64,000 nt of DNA from UBA9732 sp963621975 (GCA_963621975.1 CAVFGI010000003.1:1-64000), one strand, 5' to 3'; counted from the first letter of the stretch, positions 33,267-42,852 are shown. Program-made: numbers and translations. Notes: generated from the sequence alone by a model not told the origin.

Positions 33267-34478
33267 TTAGTACGTTACAGAGAAGCCTAGCGACCAATAG
33301 GAACAATGTTTCCAGAAGAAATTCATCAAAGGAAGTCTTCCATTGTGATAAATAACTTCCGCTGTCAAATTACTTTGTGCAATGTTAAATCCAACAAGAA
33401 CGTTGTAATCTATATCCCATGGATTATCTTCACTGTAAGCTCCAATTTGATATGCAGTTTGCCCTTCTTGATTTAGCTTTACGTCAAAGGCAAATATAGC
33501 GGAACCTATATTTTTTACAGGAATTGTGAATTCAACACCAAGATTAAAACTCATTGCTTTGTACTTATTTGAATAAGGATGTTTGCGAGACTCTTCTCTT
33601 GAATCATATACGCCCTCGCTATAGCCAATTCCTTGCTCCAAAGTTTTGTCACCATCATCTTCCATTATTTCCTCTGGAACAAGTAGCCAAGGTCTTACTC
33701 TGTGCATTTTAGGAGTAAGGATATCTGCCTCTGCATAAACACGTAACCATGAAGTTGGACAAGATGAAAGACCAATTACAAGACTGTCTTGACGTACATA
33801 TTGGACAAATCGAGAGATATAGCCCCCTTTAGATCTATCTAACAGAAATCTATCTGCATAAACACGACCAAGCTCGTCCTTCTTAAGCAGGAAACTCTCT
33901 TCAATTTCATCCCCATAATGACCTGAGTAGTGGTGTCTACCAATTCTCATCGAGAAAAGTCCATTAAAAAGACTTGCATTCATTCCGTAGAAATATATAC
34001 CATCAAACCCAAGACAATCCGTACCGGCTTCAGCATCAAATACCAGATTCAATGCTCCTTGAACACAAGCTTCTACTGCAAAAATATCTTTATATGACAA
34101 CCGTAGAACGCTAAAACTAAAACCAGTTTTTACTCTATAAAGTTTTTTTACAGCTTCAGACTGTTCTCTAAACTTGGCTTCTTCCATAACAAAGTCTTCT
34201 AATCCCATACTTGGATCACTTCCAATCTTATCATAATTATGATAGTAAGCTTCTCGGCCTTCCTCATAACGTGTACACACAAGAACTTTGTATATGTAGT
34301 CTTGCTCAAGTAAATTGATGTATTGTGCCCTAGTATCAAAATTCCATTGATCGGCTTTATAAGATTCATACAAAGGGTTTGTATCTACAACTTTAAAAGT
34401 GAAATCTGAAGCATAAATAATTGAGAAACTAAAGAGCGAAAGGACAAAAACAAAAAAGAATTTACAAAGTTGTTTCAT
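33267..34478 (-). CDS. Outer-membrane barrel protein, DUF1207-like paralogue 2
   Basis: A 403-residue exported protein: signal peptide residues 1-22 (ending IIYAS), then alternating beta strands and a terminal aromatic strand (SLGFSVTY) typical of outer-membrane barrels. The phrase RIGRHHYSGHYGDEIEES is shared with the next gene and resembles the HxSSHxGDE signature of DUF1207. The two genes are tandem paralogues with only about 20 bp between them. ATG 34478 is preferred over TTG 34499 because it begins a proper signal peptide. Function unknown; a surface or porin-like role is likely. Confidence 0.7.
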   Translation of the reverse strand: MKQLCKFFFVFVLSLFSFSIIYASDFTFKVVDTNPLYESYKADQWNFDTRAQYINLLEQDYIYKVLVCTRYEEGREAYYHNYDKIGSDPSMGLEDFVMEEAKFREQSEAVKKLYRVKTGFSFSVLRLSYKDIFAVEACVQGALNLVFDAEAGTDCLGFDGIYFYGMNASLFNGLFSMRIGRHHYSGHYGDEIEESFLLKKDELGRVYADRFLLDRSKGGYISRFVQYVRQDSLVIGLSSCPTSWLRVYAEADILTPKMHRVRPWLLVPEEIMEDDGDKTLEQGIGYSEGVYDSREESRKHPYSNKYKAMSFNLGVEFTIPVKNIGSAIFAFDVKLNQEGQTAYQIGAYSEDNPWDIDYNVLVGFNIAQSNLTAEVIYHNGRLPLMNFFWKHCSYWSLGFSVTY

Positions 34479-34499
34479 CTCTAAGTATTCCTTTTGCAA

Positions 34500-35720
34500 T
34501 TAATTCAAACCAAAACCAAAGTAGATGAAAGATCCTGTCTTATAAAACCACTGCGTTGACGGCATTCTACCAACATGATAAAGAGCCTCAATTCTTACAA
34601 CACTACCTCCAATCTTTTGTTTTAATTCAAGAGCTGCTCCTACTGTATACTCAAATTCCCACTTGTTGTCTGAGTTATACGCTAAGATATCATGCCTACC
34701 AGAGGAATTGCGATTTTGTCCATCCTGATGAGCTTGGATGTCAGCTGATACAATTACATTTGCCCATGAGAACTTCAGTTTATATTCAATTCCTCCATGA
34801 ATTCTAAGAGCCATGTAATTTGAACCTCTTTTCTGTGACTCTTCTTTATCCAAAACTTCTCCGGTAGCACCCTCACGAGGACCACTTCTATGAATAGAAG
34901 ACTCGTCCTCAGCCTTTCCTGTTGCAGGGTTTATATAATCAGCTGGAACATGTATAAAAGGTCTTATCCAAGCATTTTTTTGTGGAATCTCACATTCTCC
35001 ATAGATTCTAAAACCGTAGGGTAAATCCCCCTGAATACCAATAAGCCAAGAATTATCCCTTACATATTCAGTTGCAGATAAAAATCTATAGGAATGGTCG
35101 GCTACTGCTTTTGACCCGGTGTAATTTCCTATCAAACCACTTTTATTAAAATCTATCTTATTGTAAGAATAGAAATCCAAGAGTGTCTCATCTCCATAAT
35201 GTCCAGAGAAATGATGTATTCCTGCCCTAATAGTAAAAATATCAGCAATTCTAACGCTGCCAGCAACCAGGAAAGAACCGTCAAAAGCCAGAGTATCGTT
35301 TGCACCATAAAGCCAAAAAACAGTATTGAGATATCCAGCTAAATTTAGATCAAGATCAATGGAAGGAACCCTGTTAACACCATTAAAACGAATTCTGAAG
35401 AGAGACGCAGAACCTGAAAGCTTCATATTTATATACAGGTTTTGGCTTGCCGTTCTTGGATCTCTATAATAGAAATCGTCATAGAAAATCTCTGATGTAT
35501 CAGTGTCTTGCACAAGGGCATTAATTTTAAATTCATTATCTTCTGCTTTTGGAATAAGCATAAGATGAACAGAAGAAAGAAAGGCATAAGGATCAGATAT
35601 AGATTCCTTATATAAGGGTTCTTCAGGCATCACCTCAAACGAAAATAGAGACCCCCCCCCTGCGAAAATAGACGATATGGCTAAAAGTGCCACAACCACA
35701 ATAACAATAGCCTTTTTCAT
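34500..35720 (-). CDS. Outer-membrane barrel protein, DUF1207-like paralogue 1, with poly-G tract
   Basis: A 406-residue exported protein with a signal peptide (residues 1-20, ending SIFAG), barrel-like strands and the shared motif RAGIHHFSGHYGDET. The last strand ends FIYFGFGLN. Codons 21-23 are encoded by nine consecutive G residues (minus strand, 35660-35652) right at the signal-peptide cleavage site, so slipped-strand changes would switch the gene off. The ATG follows AGAGGTTTTATT. A near copy of the motif (AGAGGTTTTTGC) precedes it. It is co-transcribed with paralogue 2 and preceded by the acyltransferase gene. Confidence 0.72.
   Translation of the reverse strand: MKKAIVIVVVALLAISSIFAGGGSLFSFEVMPEEPLYKESISDPYAFLSSVHLMLIPKAEDNEFKINALVQDTDTSEIFYDDFYYRDPRTASQNLYINMKLSGSASLFRIRFNGVNRVPSIDLDLNLAGYLNTVFWLYGANDTLAFDGSFLVAGSVRIADIFTIRAGIHHFSGHYGDETLLDFYSYNKIDFNKSGLIGNYTGSKAVADHSYRFLSATEYVRDNSWLIGIQGDLPYGFRIYGECEIPQKNAWIRPFIHVPADYINPATGKAEDESSIHRSGPREGATGEVLDKEESQKRGSNYMALRIHGGIEYKLKFSWANVIVSADIQAHQDGQNRNSSGRHDILAYNSDNKWEFEYTVGAALELKQKIGGSVVRIEALYHVGRMPSTQWFYKTGSFIYFGFGLN
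35652..35660 (-). repeat. Nine-base homopolymer G tract in an outer-membrane protein gene
   Basis: C9 on the plus strand, G9 on the coding strand, at codons 21-23 of the 406-residue outer-membrane protein. In an AT-rich genome such a run is conspicuous. In-frame at nine bases the gene is on; loss or gain of one base would truncate it just after the signal peptide. Confidence 0.9.
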
Positions 35721-35748
35721 AATAAAACCTCTTTTTGCAAAAACCTCT

Positions 35749-36633
35749 TTATTTTAAAGGCAAAGTTGCCTCTTTGTTATAATCAAAATTCAGCGTAGGA
35801 TTTTTTCGTAATTCATAACAATATTGACGAATACGAGAAGCCCATTCCTCTTTTGAAATACTCTCATCCAGTTTGTTAGGATCTATTACATCTCCAACAA
35901 CAATCTTCATTGTTTGACCTCTGAGTTTAAACATTTCGTCAACTAGAAACATTGTTTCAATTGAAGTTTTTATATTGAAGAATCTACGAAATCTAGTCCA
36001 TCTATGCATTCGAGAACTGAGCTGCCCATCTGTATAAAAGACAGCTATGGGCATGTTGTTCTTTCTTGCAATCTTTATAAAAGAAGCCTTCCAATCATAG
36101 TCAAAGACCTCTCCAAAACTAAGTTCTCTTGAGCAGTAACCAGCAGGATAAATTAAAAGAGAAGATTTCTCTGAAACAGCATTCATGAGACTTCTAACCT
36201 CTTTCTTGTTGTACACACATGCCTTACCAAGAGGCTTAATAAACTTTAAGAACGCTTGTGCAACCAATCTGCAATCTGGGAAATTCTTATGAACCCAATC
36301 AAAGAGAACCATTGCTTCTGGGCCACCATATGGGTGATTAGAAACAAACATAACGCTTTGATCTTTTAAAGCCTCAATGGATTCAAGCTTTTCTTTACAT
36401 TCAAATTCAAGTTTAATATCTAAAAAGCTTACAACCGAGTCCAAGAACTTCTGTGGCTCTTCATTAGAATGCGCAGCTAAAAAGGCATTAATCTCCTTTA
36501 TATGAAGAAGCCTTTCAAATTTCTTATAGAGAAATTTTGGTATAAGCTTACCTAGCGTGGGATTAACCCTCGTTGCCAACGCTTTTATGTTTATAGGTTG
36601 AAAGCCCTCGTCCTCTTTTTCTTTCTCTTCCAT
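35749..36633 (-). CDS. PlsC-like acyltransferase (hemolysin/OlsA-type)
   Basis: A 294-residue glycerolipid or ornithine-lipid acyltransferase family protein. The catalytic block reads FVSNHPYGGPEA, the counterpart of NHPxGGLDG in OlsA/hemolysin-type enzymes, but with Glu in place of the usual Asp. The second block is LLIYPAGYCSRE (phosphate-binding), and MPIAVFYTDGQLSS follows. No membrane anchor is evident, so it is peripheral. ATG 36633 is used (MEEKEKEDEG). The upstream in-frame extension would run back over the terminator of the preceding operon. It sits ahead of the two outer-membrane protein genes and may share their transcript. Confidence 0.72.
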   Translation of the reverse strand: MEEKEKEDEGFQPINIKALATRVNPTLGKLIPKFLYKKFERLLHIKEINAFLAAHSNEEPQKFLDSVVSFLDIKLEFECKEKLESIEALKDQSVMFVSNHPYGGPEAMVLFDWVHKNFPDCRLVAQAFLKFIKPLGKACVYNKKEVRSLMNAVSEKSSLLIYPAGYCSRELSFGEVFDYDWKASFIKIARKNNMPIAVFYTDGQLSSRMHRWTRFRRFFNIKTSIETMFLVDEMFKLRGQTMKIVVGDVIDPNKLDESISKEEWASRIRQYCYELRKNPTLNFDYNKEATLPLK

Positions 36634-36689
36634 AATAAAACCAACAACCCCATTATACCCTAGAAATCTAAAACTAGAAATAATTTTAT

Positions 36690-36731
36690 AAAAAAGGGGC
36701 CACCAATTAGCAAAAGCCAACCAATGGTCCC
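36690..36731 (-). terminator. Intrinsic terminator of the nuclease-ABC operon
   Basis: On the minus strand GGGACCATTGGTTGGC pairs (with G-T wobbles) with GCTAATTGGTGGCCCC across a TTTT loop, followed by TTTTTTATAAAATTA. It lies 20 bp past the stop of the OB-repeat gene. Confidence 0.75.
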
Positions 36732-36750
36732 TTAATGTTAAGATCTAAAC

Positions 36751-38145
36751 TTAAAGAATTGTACAGTTCTTATCAAACTCAACAGTTCCCTTGTAGTTCT
36801 TAATAGTTCCAGCAACAGTAATTGTGTCACCAACAGCAAGAGTAGCAGCACCTTCACCAGTAAGTCTATAACACTGAACAATCATGTCTTCAAGGCCGTT
36901 TACAACAATGTTAACTGTGATGTTGCCATACTGCTCGCTGTAAGCGGTAGGAATGGCAGTGATAACGCCACTGAGAACTCTTGTTCCTTCAAGAGCATCA
37001 CCTGTTTCAAGAGCATAAGCAGCCTTGAGAGTCTTGAGGTAATTGAAAGCCTTTGCATCTTTAAGAAGTACGCAATTCTTGTCAAATTCAACTGTTCCCT
37101 TGTAGTTTTTAATTGTACCTTGAACAACAATTGTATCGCCAATTGCAAGAGATGCTACACCTTCACCAGTGAGTCTGTAGCACTGAACTGTTCTTGTGTC
37201 TCCAACAGGAATCATATCAACTGTAATGTTGCCATACTGTTCACTGTAGGCAGTAGGAATAGCTGTGATAACACCAACAAGAACCTGGGTTTCTTTCATT
37301 GACTCTCCAGTAGCAAGAGCGTATGCAGCGTCAACAACAGCAGTCTGATCTGGAATATAGCCCATACCAACTAAGGTTGGCTTATCAAATTCAATGGTAC
37401 CCTTATAGTTCTTAATTGTACCAGTAACTGTAATTTCATCTCCAATAGCAAGAGTTGAGCAGCCATCACCAGAAAGTCTATAGCACTGAATAATATTGTC
37501 ATCCATAGCACCAACTTTAATATTAACAGTGATATTGCCATACTTGTCGCTATATTCTGTAGGAATAGCTGTGATAACACCTGTAAGGGTAACAGCCTTG
37601 CTCATAGACTCGCCAGAAGCAAGCTTGTATGCATTAAGAACAATCTCTTCCATTGAAGGATCTGCCTGACCTTCTGGGAGAATGTGCTTAATCTCAAGAT
37701 CAAGAGAATCGCCAGTATTAGGATTGGTAACAGTAGCCTTGAGAATATAATGGGTCTCTGTAGGAGCATCTGTTGCAACCTTGATTGTAACAATATGATT
37801 TTCACCTGGGACAATTTGAACATATTCAGTATCTGCAGACCAAGAAACGGGGTATTCAACACCCTTAATTGTTACAATATCAGTTACTGTATAATCAGAT
37901 GGTGTTCGAGTTTCTGGATTGCTCTTTGTACTTGTGTCAAATAGCTCTTTGAGATAAGCTCTTGCAGATTCAAGAGCCTTGGCTTCCTGTTCCGCTGCAG
38001 CCTGTGCTACTGCCTGATCAAGAAAAACTTTAATGTCCTGAATGGACATCTTATCAATATCCTTCACGTTAACTTCAACAGCACTCTGTGCAAATGCCAT
38101 TGATGCAACCAAACAAACAAGAAGGACTAATAAGGTCTTTTTCAT
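36751..38145 (-). CDS. Exported protein with Ig-like domain and three OB-fold repeats
   Basis: A 464-residue secreted protein. Signal peptide residues 1-19 (ending MAFAQ). Residues about 66-160 resemble a bacterial Ig-like domain (PVSWSADTEYVQIVP, then YILKATVTN). Three tandem units of about 101-103 residues follow, each reading GVITAIPT-YS-YGNITV, then QCYRL-G-G, then GD-I-V-GTIKNYKGTIEFDK. This is the strand pattern of OB-fold nucleic-acid-binding modules in secreted nucleases such as YhcR. AAGGAG precedes the ATG. It lies directly behind the secreted nuclease gene (25 bp), so binding extracellular nucleic acid or presenting it to the nuclease is the likely job. No catalytic motif is seen. 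Confidence 0.75.
   Translation of the reverse strand: MKKTLLVLLVCLVASMAFAQSAVEVNVKDIDKMSIQDIKVFLDQAVAQAAAEQEAKALESARAYLKELFDTSTKSNPETRTPSDYTVTDIVTIKGVEYPVSWSADTEYVQIVPGENHIVTIKVATDAPTETHYILKATVTNPNTGDSLDLEIKHILPEGQADPSMEEIVLNAYKLASGESMSKAVTLTGVITAIPTEYSDKYGNITVNIKVGAMDDNIIQCYRLSGDGCSTLAIGDEITVTGTIKNYKGTIEFDKPTLVGMGYIPDQTAVVDAAYALATGESMKETQVLVGVITAIPTAYSEQYGNITVDMIPVGDTRTVQCYRLTGEGVASLAIGDTIVVQGTIKNYKGTVEFDKNCVLLKDAKAFNYLKTLKAAYALETGDALEGTRVLSGVITAIPTAYSEQYGNITVNIVVNGLEDMIVQCYRLTGEGAATLAVGDTITVAGTIKNYKGTVEFDKNCTIL
36757..37650 (-). repeat. Three tandem repeats of about 306 bp within the OB-fold protein gene
   Basis: The stretch encoding TIKNYKG begins at 36788, 37097 and 37400 on the plus strand, giving periods of 309 and 303 bp. 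The last two copies are most alike at DNA level, suggesting recent internal duplication. Confidence 0.8.
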
Positions 38146-38170
38146 CGTTTTCTCCTTTTAATTATTGTCT

Positions 38171-39490
38171 TTATTCTTTAATAGTGATGTCCTTTTTTGA
38201 AAGGACCTTTATTTGGTAAACACCATCAAAGGCGTCCACTATACCCTTAACATCAATTATTTTGCCTAAATAAGTATCGGCTGGGAGCAGATTTCCTTTT
38301 CCGTCCGTAAAAACGGTTGTACGAACCTGAACAACAAGATCACTATCCAACTGGTCAGCAGGCTTACAATACAAAGTCATTGCACCATAAGAAGAGCTGG
38401 TCTTGTCCGTAGTTGTCGCCACCTCAACAACCTGAAGATTTTCCATCTGAATGGTCGTGCTCATAGCAAGGAATGCGTAATCATACACTTTTGAATACTC
38501 ATCCGTGACAACCGAGACTTTTCCATTCAGGAAGGTATCTGCAGTAGTAAGCACGTCAGCTGGTTTATGTCCCGAGCTTATTTTCTTCACATTGTTGGGG
38601 TTATCTGGTTCCATGAGCTTATACGACAAGCCCGATACCTGATAGGTTTGACCTGCCTCATAATACTGCACAGTTCCAACAATTCTGGATCTGTTTCCTA
38701 CAGCAATTGCCCTTAATCCAAAACCTGGAAGGTTATAACCATAGTAAACAGAAATTCCATTGTACATGTCTGTCTCAGGATCGTATTCTTCAACATAAAT
38801 GCTTGAGCCATCATCCTTTGTAATAACACCTTCAAAGGCAACTTTGATACCATTGTATTCTTCTATGTTTAGTCTAAGCTCATTGAGTGTAAGCTCAACA
38901 GCCTCACCATAATAGAAATCTGGATCTTTCTCTCCAGAATAAACATTAAGCTTGAGAGCCTTTGCTTGGTTAAGTGCCTCCATGCAAATAGAACCATATC
39001 TGTTATTTGCAGTGGAGGAAGCAATAGCCAAACCATTTTGAAGAATCTCAAGATTTAAATTTCTGTAAGGTTCATCCTCAGAAGGTTTGTACCATACCCA
39101 TACAAGATATCTGCTACCAGTAGAATCAAGATTCCACTTGTCATTATCGGACTCAATTATTATTGAAACGGCGTTTGAGAGTTTCTCTTTCGTGAAAGCT
39201 GAAGCCTTCTTTCCGTATTCCTCTATCTTTCCCGTAGATTCAGGGGTGTTGATTGCAAGATATCGGGCTTTCAGTACCCCGTTTTCAGAAATAGATGTAG
39301 GAACATTGAAATGCGTGGTGTCACCATCAACAAACGTCTTGACCGTAACCTCTTGCTTGAGTGTGGAAGAGGAGCGAACAAAAGAAAGCTGACTGGCATA
39401 ATCCACATAGCCTTCAGGATTGTCCGCAAAGACTGCAAGAGAGAAAAAAACCACCACAAGAAGAAGGAGAAATCTCTTCAAAGCATTCAT
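38171..39490 (-). CDS. Secreted staphylococcal-nuclease-like protein with C-terminal OB-type domains
   Basis: A 439-residue exported protein with a signal peptide (1-22, ending AVFAD) and a thermonuclease domain at about residues 45-190. Active-site residues of S. aureus nuclease are recognisable: Asp57 in VDGDT, Arg76 in KARYLAINTPES, Thr82 and Glu84 in NTPE (Asn81 replaces Asp40), Arg127 in GSRYLVWVW, and the helix YGKKASAFTKEKL. Residues about 195-439 have strands like the neighbouring OB repeats (GIKVAFEGVITKDDG, VGNRSRIVGTVQYYEAGQTYQVSG). ATG 39490 has AGGTGA 8 nt upstream and gives a clean signal peptide. It sits 19 bp after an ABC binding-protein gene, suggesting degradation of extracellular DNA/RNA linked to uptake. 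Confidence 0.85.
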   Translation of the reverse strand: MNALKRFLLLLVVVFFSLAVFADNPEGYVDYASQLSFVRSSSTLKQEVTVKTFVDGDTTHFNVPTSISENGVLKARYLAINTPESTGKIEEYGKKASAFTKEKLSNAVSIIIESDNDKWNLDSTGSRYLVWVWYKPSEDEPYRNLNLEILQNGLAIASSTANNRYGSICMEALNQAKALKLNVYSGEKDPDFYYGEAVELTLNELRLNIEEYNGIKVAFEGVITKDDGSSIYVEEYDPETDMYNGISVYYGYNLPGFGLRAIAVGNRSRIVGTVQYYEAGQTYQVSGLSYKLMEPDNPNNVKKISSGHKPADVLTTADTFLNGKVSVVTDEYSKVYDYAFLAMSTTIQMENLQVVEVATTTDKTSSSYGAMTLYCKPADQLDSDLVVQVRTTVFTDGKGNLLPADTYLGKIIDVKGIVDAFDGVYQIKVLSKKDITIKE

Positions 39491-39509
39491 AGACCCCATC
39501 ACCTACTTA

Positions 39510-40922
39510 TTAGTTGTTGTACTCACATTCATCAATTGCATCCTGGAATGCCTGACGAATCATTGCATCAACATTGTCAGTCTTTGTTGAGAGACACTTA
39601 GCAAGAAGAGATGCAACCTGATCACGAGCTGTGGATGAGCCATTGAAAGCTGGAGATGTGTAGTAAGCATCTTCCTGTTCAAGACAAACCTTAGCACTGA
39701 GAGCAGCAACAAAATCATAACCGTCTGCAGATTCAATGAAATCAGCATAAACTGGATTCTCTGCAACAGACTTAAGAACTGGAACATATCCAGATGCCAT
39801 TGCAAATGCTGCTTGGAATTCAACATTTGTTGTGACATATTTGACAAAGAGCCAAGATGCTACAACTTCTTGAGCATTAGCCTTTGAGAAGATAACAAGG
39901 CTTGGTCCCTGAGAGATAACTTTTCTGTTTGTCTGAGAAACCTGTGGAATTGATGCAATACCAACTTCAAATGGATATTCGCCATCAATCTTTGAAGGTC
40001 TCTGATATGTTGCACCAGCAGAAGAACCAATTGACATGTAGCTCTTTGGAGATGTTGTTGAAGTGAAAAGACCTGATGTGTATGCACCATAGAGAGTCTG
40101 TGTTGTTAGATATCCCTTGTCATACCAAGATCTGAACTTCTTTACAAAATCTCTATTTGTCTCATTATCAAACAAATAGTGGTCGCCTGTTGCACTTGTG
40201 TATGGGCTATTGAGCTGCTCACACATTGTAATGAACCAGTTACCTTCTGAGTCATATCCAAGTGGAATAGAATTTGGATCAATTTCCTTAATCTTTGCAC
40301 AAACAGCTTCAAGCTCGTCCCAAGTTGTAGGAACTGCTATGCCATTTTCATCAAAGAAAGTCTTGTTGTAGTAAAGAACTTCTGTTGACTTTGAAAGAGG
40401 CATTGTATACATGAGTCCATCTCCAAACTGTCTTCCTTCATTGTAATAACCTTCAATGAAGTCATCCTTCTGTTCCTGAGTAAGACCAAGAATCTCTGTA
40501 GTTCCGTCGGCTCTTGTGACAACAATGTCGCTGTTAATGAAGTTATCAAGAGTAGCAACACAACCAGCAAGATTATAGCGAGCAACGTGGTCTGGATAAC
40601 AGTATGCAATATTTGGCTGGTTTGATACTGTAATCTCTGTGCTTATCTGGTCTCTAACATCATCATAGGAACCAACCTGAGTCCATTCAATGTGAATGTT
40701 TGGATAAAGCTTGTTAAATTCAGCAATATACTCATCAAGAACGGTAGAAAGGTTTGTACCCATTGTGTGATAGAACCTGAGTGTTACTTCGCTTCCATCA
40801 TAACCACCAGCTGGAACTTCATAAGCAGCAGCTGTGGAGATTGTTTCTTCTGAACCACCGTTACAGAAGGCGAACATCAATGCACCCACCAAGAGCACAA
40901 CAACCAGAAAAGTTTTCTTCAT
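39510..40922 (-). CDS. ABC importer solute-binding lipoprotein, family 1
   Basis: A 470-residue extracytoplasmic binding protein anchored by Cys20 (lipobox MFAFC). The body follows the family-1 (UgpB/MalE-like) pattern: VTLRFYHTMGT, a tract EFNKLYPNIHIEWTQ, VLYYNKTFFDENGIAVPTTWDEL, and the C-terminal SWLFVKYVTTNVEFQAAFAMASGYVPV. Typical ligands of the family are oligosaccharides or glycerol phosphodiesters. The genetic link to a nuclease suggests a nucleic-acid breakdown product such as nucleoside, nucleotide or deoxyribose compounds, but this is inference. AAGGAG precedes the ATG. Confidence 0.9.
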   Translation of the reverse strand: MKKTFLVVVLLVGALMFAFCNGGSEETISTAAAYEVPAGGYDGSEVTLRFYHTMGTNLSTVLDEYIAEFNKLYPNIHIEWTQVGSYDDVRDQISTEITVSNQPNIAYCYPDHVARYNLAGCVATLDNFINSDIVVTRADGTTEILGLTQEQKDDFIEGYYNEGRQFGDGLMYTMPLSKSTEVLYYNKTFFDENGIAVPTTWDELEAVCAKIKEIDPNSIPLGYDSEGNWFITMCEQLNSPYTSATGDHYLFDNETNRDFVKKFRSWYDKGYLTTQTLYGAYTSGLFTSTTSPKSYMSIGSSAGATYQRPSKIDGEYPFEVGIASIPQVSQTNRKVISQGPSLVIFSKANAQEVVASWLFVKYVTTNVEFQAAFAMASGYVPVLKSVAENPVYADFIESADGYDFVAALSAKVCLEQEDAYYTSPAFNGSSTARDQVASLLAKCLSTKTDNVDAMIRQAFQDAIDECEYNN

Positions 40923-41000
40923 GTTTTTCTCCTTAATAGTTTTTTACTTTCTAGAAGTTTTTGCAAAATTTGCAAAATCCTCTCTAAATCATTATGGGCA

Positions 41001-41882
41001 TTAGCCCTTAATTCCACTTCTACTCACACCCTTCATTATATACTTCCGGAGGAATACAAACACAAGGAAAAGAGGAGCCGATACCATTGCAACCGCCGCC
41101 ATCTGAACTGGATAGTTTACATCTCCAGTCGATTCCGTAAATGCATTTCTCAATCCGTTTGTAATAAGTCTGTGATTCTTGTCATTAGCAACCAATCTAG
41201 GCCAGATATATGAGTTCCACGCACCCATCATCTTCAGGATTGTAATTGAAATAAGAGTTGGCAACGAAAGAGGAATCATAACCTTGCACAAATACTTAAA
41301 ATCACTCGTGCCATCCACCTTAGCCGCCAAGTATAACTCATTTGGAATTTGCAAGAAATTCTGCCTGAGCAAATAAATATAAAAAACACTCACCAAGAAC
41401 GGGACAATCAAAACAGTATACGTATTTATCCATCCAAGATTGGTAACGGTACTGTAGTTTGTGATTGTAAACAGCTCACCAGGAATCATCATAGTAGCCA
41501 GCAGCCCCGCAAACAACAGGTCTTTGCCCTTGAACTCCAATCTAGCAAATGCAAATGCCGATAATATTGTAATCACCAACGATAACAACGTTGAAACAAT
41601 ACCAACATACATTGTGTTGAGAAAGAGTCTTCCCAAACTAGCTGTGCTGAAAGCTGTTGCATAGTTGCTAAACAACATAGCATGTGGCCAAAATGTTGGA
41701 ACGCTCATTCTGTACTCATCCAAGGATTTAAGAGATGAGTTAATCATCCAATAAAATGGGAAAAGCACAATAAGGGCCATAACAATTAGGAACGAATAAA
41801 TCAGAATTTGAACAAGAACGCCTAGAACTTTCTGTCTAGAAGTCTCACGCTTCATATCTTTTTCATGCATTGTAGCAATCAC
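41001..41882 (-). CDS. ABC importer permease, UgpE/MalG-like
   Basis: A 293-residue inner-membrane permease with six helices and the EAA loop NELYLAAKVDGTSDFKYLCKVMIPLS that docks the ATPase. It uses GTG 41882: AGGAGG lies exactly 7 nt upstream, while the later ATG codons lack a site. It is part of a contiguous ATPase-permease-permease-binding protein-nuclease-OB operon, 12 bp behind the partner permease. Confidence 0.92.
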   Translation of the reverse strand: MIATMHEKDMKRETSRQKVLGVLVQILIYSFLIVMALIVLFPFYWMINSSLKSLDEYRMSVPTFWPHAMLFSNYATAFSTASLGRLFLNTMYVGIVSTLLSLVITILSAFAFARLEFKGKDLLFAGLLATMMIPGELFTITNYSTVTNLGWINTYTVLIVPFLVSVFYIYLLRQNFLQIPNELYLAAKVDGTSDFKYLCKVMIPLSLPTLISITILKMMGAWNSYIWPRLVANDKNHRLITNGLRNAFTESTGDVNYPVQMAAVAMVSAPLFLVFVFLRKYIMKGVSRSGIKG

Positions 41883-41894
41883 TTCCAGGCCTCC

Positions 41895-42851
41895 TTAATA
41901 ATGAACTTTCTTCTTACTGACATACAAATTCAGAAGAGTAACAACCAGAATGAGACCAAACAAAATCAGAGCAGCCGCACTAGCTCTTCCCTGATTGTTA
42001 TTTGAAAGCGCATCGTAAATAAATCCAACCATTGTATTGAGGCGTTTTGCATCATCTGCAGGACCCATTGTTTCACCAAAGATACCAACAATACTGGTGT
42101 ATTCCTTAAAACCACCAATAAAACCTGTAATAACAACGTAGGCAATCATTGGAGAAAGAAGAGGAACAGTAATCCTTGTAAAGATTCTGCGTCTTGAAGT
42201 TCCATCAACCTTAGCTGCGTCATAATACTGCTTGTTAATACTCTGAAGACCCCCCAAGAGGATAAGAATCTTAAAAGGAAGGGCATTCCACACAATGTAG
42301 ATAATCATAACAGTCATATTTGCAACATAAGAAGAACCATAGTTAATCCAGTTAATTGGCTTTCCCCCAAAGAACTCTATAACGTTGTTTACAATACCGG
42401 CCGTTACAATAATCTCGTTTTCTGTTCCATAGAAGCTTCCAACAATGTTGAACATTGCAGCAAAAACCATTCCTATAGCAATTGAGTTTGTAACATAGGG
42501 AAGGAAAAAGATTGTTTGAAGGAACTTTTGCAGTGTTTTTATAGAATTCAAACAAACTGCAATAAGAAGAGCTAAGATTGTTGAAATTGGAACAGTAAAG
42601 ATACAAAGCAAAATTGTATTCTTCATGCACTGAACAAACTTCTTATACTGAACAACCTTTGTAAAATTACCAAAACCAAACTTAAAGGTGGCTCCACCAA
42701 CAGCCTTAAGACCACTGTAATTTTCGAGAAAAGCCATTCTTACTGTATTAATAATTGGCCAAACTGTAAAAACAAGTAGTAATACAAGAGCTGGAGCTAA
42801 ATAAATCCATGCTTTCCACGGATGTCTGCTTTCTACCATGCTACTGGCCAT
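41895..42851 (-). CDS. ABC importer permease, UgpA/MalF-like
   Basis: A 318-residue permease with six helices and the EAA loop KQYYDAAKVDGTSRRRIFTRITVPLLSP. Start ATG 42851 is 1 bp after the ATPase stop codon, so translation is coupled. It forms the heterodimeric channel with the 41001-41882 gene product. Confidence 0.92.
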   Translation of the reverse strand: MASSMVESRHPWKAWIYLAPALVLLLVFTVWPIINTVRMAFLENYSGLKAVGGATFKFGFGNFTKVVQYKKFVQCMKNTILLCIFTVPISTILALLIAVCLNSIKTLQKFLQTIFFLPYVTNSIAIGMVFAAMFNIVGSFYGTENEIIVTAGIVNNVIEFFGGKPINWINYGSSYVANMTVMIIYIVWNALPFKILILLGGLQSINKQYYDAAKVDGTSRRRIFTRITVPLLSPMIAYVVITGFIGGFKEYTSIVGIFGETMGPADDAKRLNTMVGFIYDALSNNNQGRASAAALILFGLILVVTLLNLYVSKKKVHY

Positions 42852-42852
42852 A

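Noticed and set aside
33250..33300. Possible bidirectional terminator between purD and the outer-membrane protein gene
   Set aside because: The AAGTT/AACTT arms are only 5 bp and there is no T-run; not convincing.
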